DNA from: an uncultured Eubacteriales bacterium
Lineage (GTDB): Bacteria; Bacillota; Clostridia; Oscillospirales; Oscillospiraceae
Assembly (NCBI GenBank): GCA_900316205.1
Contig: ONBX01000004.1
Coordinates: forward strand, 1 to 64,000
DNA: 64,000 nucleotides
Direction of reading: 5' to 3'
Part shown: in pieces, positions 7,261 through 14,933 of the stretch
How the letters are laid out: each line of letters opens with the position of its first letter
Numbering within the stretch: the stretch's first letter is position 1
Made by a program: the position numbers and the translations under genes
Notes under the pieces: model-generated
Told to the model about the DNA's origin: nothing
What the model saw: the letters and a program-made list of their open reading frames with translations, nothing else
Databases searched by the model: none

Positions 7261-8919
7261 TCACATGCTCTCCGGCGCGGAGACGGCCAGCAGGGCCAGG
7301 GCGTTCTTCAGGGTGATGCGGGTGGCCTGGATGAGACCCAGCCGGTGGTTGGTCAGCTCCGGGTCCTCGGGATTATAGACCTTGGTGCTGTTGTAGTAGC
7401 TGTGGAAGACCTTGACGAAGGCCAGGATCCAGTCTGCCAGCTTGTTGGGCTTGCGCAGGGCCGCGCACTCGCCCACAAAGCCGGGGAACTCCCCGATCAG
7501 CTTGAGCAGCTGCAGCTCCTTCTCATCGGTGAGGCGGCCGTAGCTCTCCTCCTGATGGAAGGCGGGCATTTTGGGATTGGAGAGGATGGAGCACATGCGG
7601 GAGTGGGCGTACTGGGCGTAGTAGACCGGGTTGTTGTTGTCCTGGGAGCGGGCCAGCTTCAGGTCCAGGTCCATGTGGGTGCTCACGTCCTTGGAGGCGA
7701 AGAACCAGCGGGCGGCGTCCACGCCGATGTCCTCGCAGAGCTCCCGGATGGTGATGGCGTTGCCCGTGCGCTTGGACATCTTCACTTCCTTGCCGTCCTC
7801 CACCATGCGGACCATCTGGATCAGGTCCACGTTCAGGGTCCCCTTTGGGTAGCCCAGGGCGGTGAGGGCAGCCTGCATGCGGATCACATAGGAGTGATGG
7901 TCCGCGCCCCAGAGGTCCACCAGATAGGGATAGCCCCGCTCCACCTTGTGGACGTGGTTGGCGATATCCGGTGTCAGGTAGGCCAGCGTCCCGTCGCTCT
8001 TGCGAAGCACCCGGTCCTTCTCGTCGCCGTACTGGGAGGAGCGGAACCAGAGGGCGCCGTCCTGCTCATAGGTGAGACCCAGCTCCGCCATGCGGTCCAG
8101 CACAGCCCGGATGGGGGCCATGTCGTTTTCATAGAAGGAGGTCTCATGCATCCAGGAGTCCATCTGCACCCGGTAGAGCTTCAGATCCCGGTCGATCTTC
8201 TCCAGCTCCAGGGTCTTGCCCACGGTCATGAAGTGCTCCAGCCGCTCCTTCGGGTCGGCGGTGAGCCACTTGTCGCCCTCGGTTTCGGCGATGTGGGCGG
8301 CGATCTGCTTCACATCCTCGGCGTGGTAGCCGTTTTCGGGCAGCGCAAAGTCGTTCCGGCCGAAGTACTCGAAATAGCGGGCCTCCAGGCTCTTGCCCAG
8401 CATGACGATCTGGTTGCCGGCGTCGTTCACATAGAATTCCCGCAGAACCTCCCAGCCGCTGGCCTCCATGAGACGGCAGATGGCGTCGCCCCAGGCGGCG
8501 TTGCGGGCGTGGCCGCAGTGCAGGTCGCCGGTGGGGTTGGCGGAGACCCACTCCACCAGGGCCTTTTTGCCGGCACCGGACTGGTTCCTGCCGTAGTCGT
8601 CCCCGGCGGCCAGGACCTGGTTGATGACGGCGGTGAAGGCGTCCTTCTTCATGCGGAAATTCAGGAAACCGGGCTTTGCCACGGTGACGCTTTCCGCCTC
8701 AGGCAGCAGGGCCTCCAGCCGGGGGGCCAGGGTCTCGGCGATGGCGAGAGGCGCCTGGTGCAGGGCGCGGGCCAGCTTCATGGCCGCGCTGCTGGCATAG
8801 TCGCCAAGCTTGGGGTCCTTGGGGGTGTCAATGGTGAGAACATTCTCTTCCGCCTCCAGGTCAAAGGCATCCTTCACGGCCTGCCGGACGGCCTGGGCGA
8901 TCTTCTGGTCAAAATTCAT
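7261..8919 (-). CDS. argS: Arginyl-tRNA synthetase
   Basis: 552 residues, the full class I ArgRS length. The N-terminal additional domain (about 1-110) is followed by the catalytic core with the HIGH-type signature SANPTGDLHCGHARN and the KMSKS-type loop KMSKRTGN. The C-terminal anticodon-binding DALR helical bundle ends ...SAPESM. It charges tRNA-Arg with arginine. It is the last gene of a minus-strand group that also holds the arginine deiminase genes, so arginine use for protein and for energy are encoded side by side; a terminator and about 140 nt separate it from arcC. The start has GTGGAGGATTTCCC upstream. Confidence 0.97.
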   Translation of the reverse strand: MNFDQKIAQAVRQAVKDAFDLEAEENVLTIDTPKDPKLGDYASSAAMKLARALHQAPLAIAETLAPRLEALLPEAESVTVAKPGFLNFRMKKDAFTAVINQVLAAGDDYGRNQSGAGKKALVEWVSANPTGDLHCGHARNAAWGDAICRLMEASGWEVLREFYVNDAGNQIVMLGKSLEARYFEYFGRNDFALPENGYHAEDVKQIAAHIAETEGDKWLTADPKERLEHFMTVGKTLELEKIDRDLKLYRVQMDSWMHETSFYENDMAPIRAVLDRMAELGLTYEQDGALWFRSSQYGDEKDRVLRKSDGTLAYLTPDIANHVHKVERGYPYLVDLWGADHHSYVIRMQAALTALGYPKGTLNVDLIQMVRMVEDGKEVKMSKRTGNAITIRELCEDIGVDAARWFFASKDVSTHMDLDLKLARSQDNNNPVYYAQYAHSRMCSILSNPKMPAFHQEESYGRLTDEKELQLLKLIGEFPGFVGECAALRKPNKLADWILAFVKVFHSYYNSTKVYNPEDPELTNHRLGLIQATRITLKNALALLAVSAPESM

Positions 8920-8949
8920 GGGAAATCCTCCACTTATTATCTGGTCGAA

Positions 8950-8963
8950 CTATATTAATATAG
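8950..8963. promoter_or_regulatory. Perfect palindrome in argS promoter region
   Basis: CTATATTAATATAG, a perfect 14-bp palindrome 31 nt upstream of the argS start. It overlaps a plausible minus-strand -10 (TATATT) and could be an operator or only an AT-rich promoter core. Confidence 0.35.
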
Positions 8964-9015
8964 CATAATCAAAGGGAAAAGTGAAGAGTGAAAAGTGAAA
9001 AACGGAACGAGAAAA

Positions 9016-9052
9016 CCGCGTTCTCTCCGGAAAGGATCCCGAAAGAACGCGG
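9016..9052 (-). terminator. Terminator after arcC
   Basis: CCGCGTTCT (9016-9024) pairs with AGAACGCGG (9044-9052). On the minus strand it is followed by TTTTCTCG. It ends the arcA/arcB/arcC transcript before argS. Confidence 0.8.
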
Positions 9053-9060
9053 CTTTGCTG

Positions 9061-9996
9061 TTATGCGTGGATGACCGTGCCGGTTTTGCCCTCCAGGGCG
9101 TCGGAGGCCCGGGAGAGGGAGGTGATCAGCGCCTGCCCGCCGGGGGTGCCCGACACAAAGTCCATGCAGGCCTCCACCTTGGGCAGCATGCTGCCCGGGG
9201 CGAACTGCCCCTCGGCGATGTAACGGCGGCAGTCGGCAAGGCTCATTTCGCTGAGAGCCACCTGATCGGGCCTGCCGAAGTTCACGCAGACCCGGTCCAC
9301 CGCGGTGAGGATGATGAGCCGGTCGGCCTTCAGATCCCGGGCCAGCAGGGAAGAGGCCCGGTCCTTGTCAATGACCGCCTCCACCCCCTGCAGCCCGTGC
9401 CCGCGTTCTACCACGGGAATGCCGCCGCCGCCCACTGTGATGACGATGGCGCCGGAATCCACAAGCTGCTCCACCACTTCGATCTCCACGATCCGCCTGG
9501 GAATGGGAGAGGGCACCACCCGGCGGTAGCCCCGCCCGGCGTCCTCCATGAAGGTGAGCCCCTTGTTGGCGGCCATTTTCTCGGCCTGTTCCCGGGTGTA
9601 GAAGCAGCCCACCGGCTTGGTGGGGTGCAGGAAGCCCGGGTCGTCCTCGTCCACCACCACCTGGGTCACCAGGGTGACCACATTCTTTTGCAGCCCCCGG
9701 CGATTCAGCTCCCGCTGCAGCGCCTGCTGCAGGTGATAGCCAATGTAGCCCTGGGTCATGGCCCCGCATTCCGCAAAGGGCATGAAGGGGGTGCTGCCGC
9801 CCTTCTGGGCGGAATATTCCATGGCCAGGTTGATCATGCCCACCTGGGGGCCGTTGCCGTGACCGATGACCAGCTCATAGCCCTTCTCTACCAGATCCAC
9901 CAGGGGTCGCGCGGTCTCCCGCACCAGAGAAAGCTGCTCCGTAGGCGTCTTGCCCAGGGCGTTGCCGCCCAGAGCGATCACGATCCGTTCCGCCAT
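9061..9996 (-). CDS. arcC: Carbamate kinase (arginine deiminase pathway)
   Basis: 311 residues, normal for the family. IVIALGGNALGK at the N-terminus and the GHGNGPQVG loop bind carbamoyl phosphate; ITVGGGGIPV and AVIDKDRASSLLA are the nucleotide-site motifs, and the PAGSM-like APGSMLPKVEA is close to the C-terminus. It transfers phosphate from carbamoyl phosphate to ADP, giving ATP, CO2 and ammonia, the energy-yielding last step of arginine fermentation. The start lies 3 nt after the arcB stop, so the two are almost certainly co-translated. Confidence 0.96.
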   Translation of the reverse strand: MAERIVIALGGNALGKTPTEQLSLVRETARPLVDLVEKGYELVIGHGNGPQVGMINLAMEYSAQKGGSTPFMPFAECGAMTQGYIGYHLQQALQRELNRRGLQKNVVTLVTQVVVDEDDPGFLHPTKPVGCFYTREQAEKMAANKGLTFMEDAGRGYRRVVPSPIPRRIVEIEVVEQLVDSGAIVITVGGGGIPVVERGHGLQGVEAVIDKDRASSLLARDLKADRLIILTAVDRVCVNFGRPDQVALSEMSLADCRRYIAEGQFAPGSMLPKVEACMDFVSGTPGGQALITSLSRASDALEGKTGTVIHA

Positions 9997-9999
9997 GGC

Positions 10000-10995
10000 T
10001 TACTTGAGGGTGGCGTACATGACGGCCTTGATGGTGTGCATCCGGTTTTCGGCCTCGTCAAACTGGCGGGCCTGCTTGCCCAGAAATACATCATCGGTGA
10101 CTTCCATGGCCTCGAGGCCGTATTTCTGGTAGATCTCCTCGCCCACAACGGTGTTGCGGTCGTGGAAGGCGGGCAGGCAGTGCATGAAGATGGCGGTGGG
10201 CTTGGCCTTGGCGATGAGCTCCTTGTTGATCTGGTAGGGCAGCAGGAGCTTGATGCGCTTTTCCCAGAGCTCCGCGGGCTCGCCCATGGAGACCCAGATA
10301 TCGGTGTAGAGCACGTCGCAGTCCCTGGCACCCTGGGCGGGATCGTCGGTGAACTCCAGAACGGCGCCGGTCTCTTCCGCCACGGCCTGACATTTGGCGA
10401 TGAGCTCGTCCTTGGGCATCAGCTCCTTGGGGCCGCAGGCGCAGTAGTGCATGCCCATCTTGGCGCAGACCACCATGAGAGAGTTTGCCACGTTGTTGCG
10501 GGCGTCACCGAAGAAGGTGAGCTTCCGGCCCCGGAGATCATGGCCGAACTCCTCCCGGATGGTGAGCATATCCGCCAGCATCTGGGTGGGGTGAAAGTCG
10601 TCGGTGAGGCCGTTCCACACGGGAACGCCGGAGTATTTGGCCAGATCCTCCACCACGGACTGCTTGAAGCCGCGGTACTCGATGCCGTCATACATGCGGC
10701 CCAGGACCTTGGCGGTGTCGGCCAGGGATTCCTTCTTGCCCATCTGAGAGGAGCCGGGGTCCAGGAAGGTCACGCCCATGCCCAGGTCCCGTGCGCCCAC
10801 CTCGAAGGAGCAGCGGGTGCGGGTGGAGGTCTTCTCGAAGAGCAGCACCACCTGCTTGTCTGAGAGCCACTTGTGCTCCACGCCGGCGGCCTTGAGACGC
10901 TTGAATTCCGCGGCCAGGTCGATGAGGTAATTGATCTCGTGGGGGGTGTAGTCCAGAAGGGTGAGGAAGCTCCGTCCTCTGATGTTGACGCCCAT
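10000..10995 (-). CDS. arcB: Ornithine carbamoyltransferase, catabolic type
   Basis: 331 residues. The start at 10995 (MGVNIRGRSF) follows AAAGGAGGACACT; the longer frame to 11145 is intergenic repeat. Carbamoyl-phosphate site STRTRCSFE, the DDFHPTQMLAD loop and the C-terminal HCLPAFHD motif identify the transcarbamylase and distinguish it from aspartate transcarbamylase. Between arcA and arcC it is expected to run in the phosphorolytic direction, turning citrulline into ornithine and carbamoyl phosphate. An anabolic argF role cannot be excluded from sequence alone. No arcD antiporter lies next to it. Confidence 0.95.
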   Translation of the reverse strand: MGVNIRGRSFLTLLDYTPHEINYLIDLAAEFKRLKAAGVEHKWLSDKQVVLLFEKTSTRTRCSFEVGARDLGMGVTFLDPGSSQMGKKESLADTAKVLGRMYDGIEYRGFKQSVVEDLAKYSGVPVWNGLTDDFHPTQMLADMLTIREEFGHDLRGRKLTFFGDARNNVANSLMVVCAKMGMHYCACGPKELMPKDELIAKCQAVAEETGAVLEFTDDPAQGARDCDVLYTDIWVSMGEPAELWEKRIKLLLPYQINKELIAKAKPTAIFMHCLPAFHDRNTVVGEEIYQKYGLEAMEVTDDVFLGKQARQFDEAENRMHTIKAVMYATLK

Positions 10996-11019
10996 GATAG
11001 TGTCCTCCTTTAATATAGT

Positions 11020-11180
11020 GAATAGTGAAGAGTGAATAAGGAATAAGGATGGTGTCGCCTGCGGCGAGGGATTGAAACAGGAAAGAGTGAAGAGACATAG
11101 TGTCCGTGGTGATAGATTTTGAATCATCGGCGAAGCCGATACCAAACCTCTTCACTCTTCACTTTTCTCTTTTCCCTTGA
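11020..11180. repeat. Intergenic GTGAAGAGTGAA-type repeat between arcA and arcB
   Basis: AGTGAATAGTGAAGAGTGAA near 11026-11036 faces CTTCACTCTTCACTTTTC at 11150-11167, giving an imperfect long inverted repeat. A short ATCGGC/GCCGAT hairpin lies inside. Similar GTGAAxAGTGAA runs occur at about 8979-9000 and 5711. It lies between arcA and arcB and could act as an attenuating or processing structure. Confidence 0.45.
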
Positions 11181-12413
11181 TCAGAGCTCGTCTCTGATCA
11201 GCGGCATGGACATGCACCGGGGGCCGCCGCGGCCACGGGAGAGCTCCGCCGAGGGGATCTCCAGCACCTCGATGCCCTTGTCCCGCAAAATGGCGTTGGT
11301 GATGTCGTTGCGCTCATAGACCACGATCTTGCCCGGGGCGATGCAGAGGGTGTTGGAGCCGTCGTTCCACTGCTCCCTGGCCGCCGCGATCATGTCCCCG
11401 CCGCCGCAGGAGATGAGCTCCACCTTGTCCACCCCCAGGGTCTCGGCCAGGATGGCGGAGAGCTCGGAGTCGATGCGCCGGATGCAGAGGCCGCCCTTGT
11501 CCGCAGGCCCCGGGGTCAGCTCATAGACCGTGAGGGGACCGAGGATGGCCGGGTGGATGGTGAACTTGTCCCGGTCGATCTGGGTGAAGACCGTGTCCAG
11601 ATGCATGAAGGCACGGCAGTTGGGAATATCGAAAGCCAGCACCCGTCGGAAGCTGCAGCTCGGGTCCCGGAAGAGACTTCTGGCTGCGGATTCGATGCCG
11701 TCGGGGCTGGTGCGCTGGGAAATGCCGATGGCCAGGGTATCTTCTGTCAGCACCAGCACGTCGCCGCCCTCCAGGCTGCCGTGGAGGTCCCGGTCATAGT
11801 AGCGGGGGACCAGCCCCGCAAAGTCCGGGTGATAGCGGAAGAGATAGTCGGCGTACAGGGTCTCCCGCCGCCGGGTGGGGTAGCGCATCCGGTTGAGGAA
11901 CACGCCCTCGCCCACGGAGGCGAAGGGATCCCGGGTGAAATACAGGTTCGGCATGGGGTCCACGATCAGATCATCGGGCGGGGCGGTCATATCCTGGAGG
12001 GAATAGGCCTTCACGTTGCCCATCTCCGAGAGGGGGATGCCCTCCATGGTCTTCTCCACCAGAGCCTTGCCCTCATAGTGGGTGCAGATGTAATCGATGA
12101 GCTTGTTCTGCCAGCGCTGGGTGCGGATCTCCCCTTCAATGAGCCATTGACGGAGGAAAGGCTCCAGCAGCTTGGGATAGAGCCGCAGCACCTCCGCCAT
12201 CAGATCCTCCAGGTACACTACCTCAACCCCCTGGCTGCGCAGGGTCTGGGCAAAGGCGTCGTGCTCGGCCTGGGCCACCCGGAGAAAAGGAATATCGTCA
12301 AACAGCAGTTCTCCCAGCCGGTCCGGCGTGAGACTCAAAAGCTCCCGACCCGGGCGGTGCAGCAGCACCTTGCGCAGCTGGCCGATCTCGTTATGGACGC
12401 AGATCCCCTTCAT
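11181..12413 (-). CDS. arcA: Arginine deiminase
   Basis: 410 residues, the standard ADI length. Substrate and active-site motifs are present: [13 protein letters not shown], the catalytic EGGDVLVL (Glu, Asp), FMHLDTVFT (His) and the nucleophile Cys in [12 protein letters not shown] close to the C-terminus. It hydrolyses arginine to citrulline and ammonia, the first step of the pathway completed by arcB and arcC downstream. It is promoter-proximal, with a consensus-spaced promoter at 12506-12478. The ammonia produced also supports acid tolerance in other bacteria. Confidence 0.97.
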   Translation of the reverse strand: MKGICVHNEIGQLRKVLLHRPGRELLSLTPDRLGELLFDDIPFLRVAQAEHDAFAQTLRSQGVEVVYLEDLMAEVLRLYPKLLEPFLRQWLIEGEIRTQRWQNKLIDYICTHYEGKALVEKTMEGIPLSEMGNVKAYSLQDMTAPPDDLIVDPMPNLYFTRDPFASVGEGVFLNRMRYPTRRRETLYADYLFRYHPDFAGLVPRYYDRDLHGSLEGGDVLVLTEDTLAIGISQRTSPDGIESAARSLFRDPSCSFRRVLAFDIPNCRAFMHLDTVFTQIDRDKFTIHPAILGPLTVYELTPGPADKGGLCIRRIDSELSAILAETLGVDKVELISCGGGDMIAAAREQWNDGSNTLCIAPGKIVVYERNDITNAILRDKGIEVLEIPSAELSRGRGGPRCMSMPLIRDEL

Positions 12414-12477
12414 TGTATCCCCTTTCCGACCCCGGACCGGGAGCGCCGGTCAGGGGCTGTTTTGAAGTCACGAAGGT

Positions 12478-12506
12478 ATTATACGCAATCCTTTGGAAAA
12501 TTTCAA
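12478..12506 (-). promoter_or_regulatory. arcA promoter
   Basis: Minus strand: TTGAAA (12506-12501), 17 nt, TATAAT (12483-12478), about 65 nt upstream of the arcA start. It likely drives arcA-arcB-arcC. Confidence 0.7.
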
Positions 12507-12596
12507 CAAAAATCCGGGGAATTGTTCGGCTCTTTCCTGTGCGAAGCGGCGAAGAGCGGGAAAAGCGTGATGGGACAAAAGAGTGGAAAAAAAGAC

Positions 12597-12625
12597 TTGC
12601 ATTTTCGGAAAGGGTGTGCTACTAT
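12597..12625 (+). promoter_or_regulatory. tRNA-Arg promoter
   Basis: TTGCAT (12597-12602), 17 nt, TACTAT (12620-12625), 17 nt before the tRNA 5' end. Confidence 0.75.
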
Positions 12626-12642
12626 ACTTAGGCACAAAAAAT

Positions 12643-12719
12643 GCGCTGTTAGCTCAGCTGGATAGAGCGTCTGGCTACGGACCAGAAGGTCAGGGGTTCG
12701 AATCCCTTACAGCGTGCCA
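12643..12719 (+). tRNA. tRNA-Arg (anticodon ACG)
   Basis: 77 nt including an encoded CCA. Acceptor GCGCTGT pairs with ACAGCGT (one G-U at the end). The D arm is GCTC...GAGC, the anticodon loop CTACGGA gives ACG, and the T loop is TTCGAAT. The 3' third is the source of the many tRNA-end copies found downstream to 13.9 kb. Confidence 0.97.
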
Positions 12720-12754
12720 AAAAGCCCGACCCCCAAAGGGGGCCGGGCTTTTTT
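12720..12754 (+). terminator. tRNA-Arg terminator
   Basis: AAAGCCCG (12721-12728) and CCCCC pair with GGGGG and CGGGCTTT (12744-12751), followed by TTT. The stem continues outward into the tRNA 3' end and its inverted copy (12754-12775), making one long palindrome from 12697 to 12775. Confidence 0.8.
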
Positions 12755-12895
12755 GGCACGCTGTTGGGATTCGAATTATGTCCGCACATGCCGGTGGCAT
12801 GTGCATGAACCAGTGCGCACACTGGTGAATACCTTTATTTCTTTTCCCGTCTCCCGCAAGGGAAAAGAAATGCAAGCGAATCCCTTACAGCGTGC
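12754..12895 (+). repeat. tRNA-3'-end-bounded three-hairpin element, copy T1 (tRNA-Arg)
   Basis: The left end is an inverted tRNA-Arg 3' end (12754-12775). The body 12776-12877 reads ATGTCCGCA, hairpin 1 (CACATGCC/GGCATGTG), TGCATGAA, hairpin 2 (CCAGTG CGCA CACTGG), TGAATACCT, hairpin 3 (TTTCTTTTCCC/GGGAAAAGAAA), TGCAAGC. The right end is a direct tRNA-Arg 3' end (GAATCCCTTACAGCGTGC, 12878-12895). Copy T2 at 55107-55274 keeps the linkers and changes both sides of each stem. Confidence 0.8.
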
Positions 12896-13905
12896 GTCCC
12901 GCCGGAGGCGGGACAAGGGGCTGGACTGCGTGAGCGGAGAGAGGGACGGTGGATAATTACCGCTTCGCGGGGACCTCATCCGGCGCTTCGCGCCACCTTC
13001 CCCGTGCGCGGGGAAGGCTTTGGCGAATCCCTTACAGCGTGCGTCCCGGCGGAGCCGGGACAGGAGGCAGAATACCAGAGCAGCTTATGCCACCTCATCC
13101 GGCATCCGCCTCGCGGGAGATCGGCGGATGACACCTTCTCCTCAAGGGGAAGGCTTTGGCGAATCCCAACCAGCGTGCGTCCCGCCGGAGGCGGGACAAG
13201 GGGCTGGACTGTGTGCGCGGAGAGAGGGACGGTGGATAATTGCCGCTTCGCGGGGACCTCATCCGGCGCTTCGCGCCACCTTCCCCGTGCGCGGGGAAGG
13301 CTTTGGAGAATCCCAACCAGCGTGCGTCCCGGCGCAGGCGGGACAGGAGGGGGGTACCGGAACGGATAGAACACCTCATCCGTCATCCGCCTCGCGGGGA
13401 TCGGCGGATGCCACCTTCTCCTCAAGGAGAAGGCTTTGGAGAATCCCAACCAGCGTGCGTCCCGGCGGAGGCGGGACAGGAGGCAGAATACCAGAGCAGC
13501 TTATGACACCTCATCCGTCATCCGCCTCGCGGGAGATCGGCGGATGCCACCTTCCCCTCAAGGGGAAGGCTTGGGCGAATCCCTTACAGCGTGCGTCCCG
13601 GCGGAGGCGGGACAGGAGGCTGGATCACTGAGCTTCGAAAGGTGCGGCGGAGAATCCCGCTTCGCGGGGACCTCATCCGGCGCTTCGCGCCACCTTCCCC
13701 GTGCGCGGGGAAGGCTTTGGCGAATCCCAACCAGCGTGCGTCCCGGTGGAGGCGGGACAAGGGGCAGAATACCAGAGCAGCTTATGACACCTCATCCGTC
13801 ATCCGCCTTGCGGGGGAACGGCGGATGCCACCTTCCCCTCAAGGGGAAGGCTTTGGCGAATCCCAACCAGCGTGCGTCCCGGCGGAGCCGGGACAAGGGG
13901 CTGGA
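12878..13905 (+). repeat. Alternating tandem array carrying tRNA-Arg 3'-end copies
   Basis: Seven full units and a partial eighth start with GAATCCC at 12878, 13025, 13161, 13308, 13441, 13577, 13722 and 13858 (lengths 147, 136, 147, 133, 136, 145, 136). Each begins with a tRNA-Arg 3'-end copy (GAATCCCTTACAGCGTGC, or the variant with CCCAACCAGCG), then a GTCCCG-CGGGAC hairpin, a spacer and a double hairpin (CCTCATCCG...GGGGAAGGC). Spacers are of two kinds: type A in units 1, 3 and 6, type B in units 2, 4, 5 and 7. Open frames across it are repeat translations, not genes. Confidence 0.85.
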
Positions 13906-14216
13906 TCCTTCGTCGCTGGCGCTCCTCAGGATGACAGATAAGAGTGGCGCCACAACAGGGGAGACGGGGATCCGGCGCGTATCCCCCAGTCGCAGCCGCG
14001 CCTCTTCAGTCAGCTTCCTTGACAGCCCCCTTTAGGCAAGGGGGCCTTTCGAGTGACGGCGGACGAGCAATGATATGCCCCTACGGCGGGGACGGGGAGA
14101 CTCCCTCCGTCACGGCGCTTACGGGGGATGCGCCGTGCCACCTCCCTCGGAGAGAGAGGCTTTGCGGGCGGCTGATAGCCGCCCCTACGACGTTTCCCAT
14201 CCCTCGCAAGGGATGA
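13906..14216. repeat. Degenerate repeat cluster downstream of the array
   Basis: Contains GGATCCTTCGTCGC...CCTCAGGATGACA (13914-13937; relative at 54596-54630), a double-hairpin repeat ending GGGGGCC (about 14010-14058), a CCCCTACG end (about 14078), another double-hairpin copy (14102-14163) and GGGCGGCTGATAGCCGCCCC followed by TACG (14165-14188). No gene is visible. Confidence 0.6.
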
Positions 14217-14256
14217 TCTGATGAGCGAAAGTGCTGGGGATGAACAGGTCTGATAT

Positions 14257-14292
14257 CCTTGTATTGACGCACAAAGATGTTATAATACAAGG
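14257..14292 (+). promoter_or_regulatory. Promoter embedded in an inverted repeat, upstream of barnase
   Basis: TTGTAT (14259-14264), 16 nt, TATAAT (14281-14286). The arms CCTTGTATT (14257-14265) and AATACAAGG (14284-14292) form a 9-bp inverted repeat overlapping both boxes, suggesting a regulated promoter. The next ORF starts about 185 nt downstream. Confidence 0.5.
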
Positions 14293-14477
14293 TAAACGCT
14301 GATCAAATCGTCTTCGGTATCTTGCGGATAATTTCCGCTCTGATTTCGTCACTTTTTCTTGCAATACACAAAGTATTCCTGCGAAAAACTCGCAATCTGC
14401 TCTCGCCGATTTAATCATCGTTTATCTAGCACTGGCTCTCGACAGAAGATGATCGCAGATGTGTCGATTGTGAAAAC

Positions 14478-14933
14478 ATGCACGGTAAAATCTATGAGAT
14501 TGATGAGATCCCAAATCCGGAGCCTCCGCTGCACGAACAGTGCCGCTGTTCCATCTCGCCGATGCAGGCTGTGATTGCTGGAACAGCCACAAGAGATAAG
14601 AGAAACGGTTTGGACTGGTGGATCATTCAGTTTGGAGTTCTGCCGCCGTATACCATCTCAGATGACGATGCATACGATTTGGGATGGAGACCCAAGAGAG
14701 GAAATCTTCACGAAGTTGCCCCGGGGAAAATGCTGACGATGGGGGAATACAGAAATCGAAACGGCCATCTTCCGTCTGCGCCGGGGAGAAAATGGTACGA
14801 GGCAGATATCAATTACCAAAGTGGATTCCGCAATGACCAGAGGATCGTATTTTCTGATGATGGTATGGTTTTCGCTACCTACGACCATTATGGCACTTTC
14901 GTTGAAATCATGATTGAGGAGAATAAGCCATGA
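14478..14933 (+). CDS. Barnase-family ribonuclease toxin with MuF C-terminal remnant
   Basis: 151 residues from the ATG at 14478. The C-terminal domain (about 57-146) follows barnase closely: LGWRPKRGNLHEVAPGK, NRNGHLP, GRKWYEADINY, DQRIVFS, YDHYGTF. The three catalytic residues of barnase (E73, R87, H102) fall at E108, R122 and H137, a constant offset of 35. The N-terminal 30 residues, with the in-frame codons from 14430 (WLSTEDDRRCVDCEN), match the Cys/His tail of phage MuF minor head proteins (PPLHEQCRC). A TAG at 14427 cuts off the rest of MuF, so this is a toxin tip separated from its carrier. The stop overlaps barstar by 4 nt. Confidence 0.9.
   Translation: MHGKIYEIDEIPNPEPPLHEQCRCSISPMQAVIAGTATRDKRNGLDWWIIQFGVLPPYTISDDDAYDLGWRPKRGNLHEVAPGKMLTMGEYRNRNGHLPSAPGRKWYEADINYQSGFRNDQRIVFSDDGMVFATYDHYGTFVEIMIEENKP

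Noticed and set aside
12878..13905. CRISPR array.
   Set aside because: Periodicity is 133-147 nt, spacers are not unique (two recurring types), and no cas gene is present.
12949..14035. Several overlapping ORFs across the repeat array (repeated ANPLQRASRR-like protein).
   Set aside because: They read the same repeated DNA in different frames, without ribosome sites; the units are non-coding.
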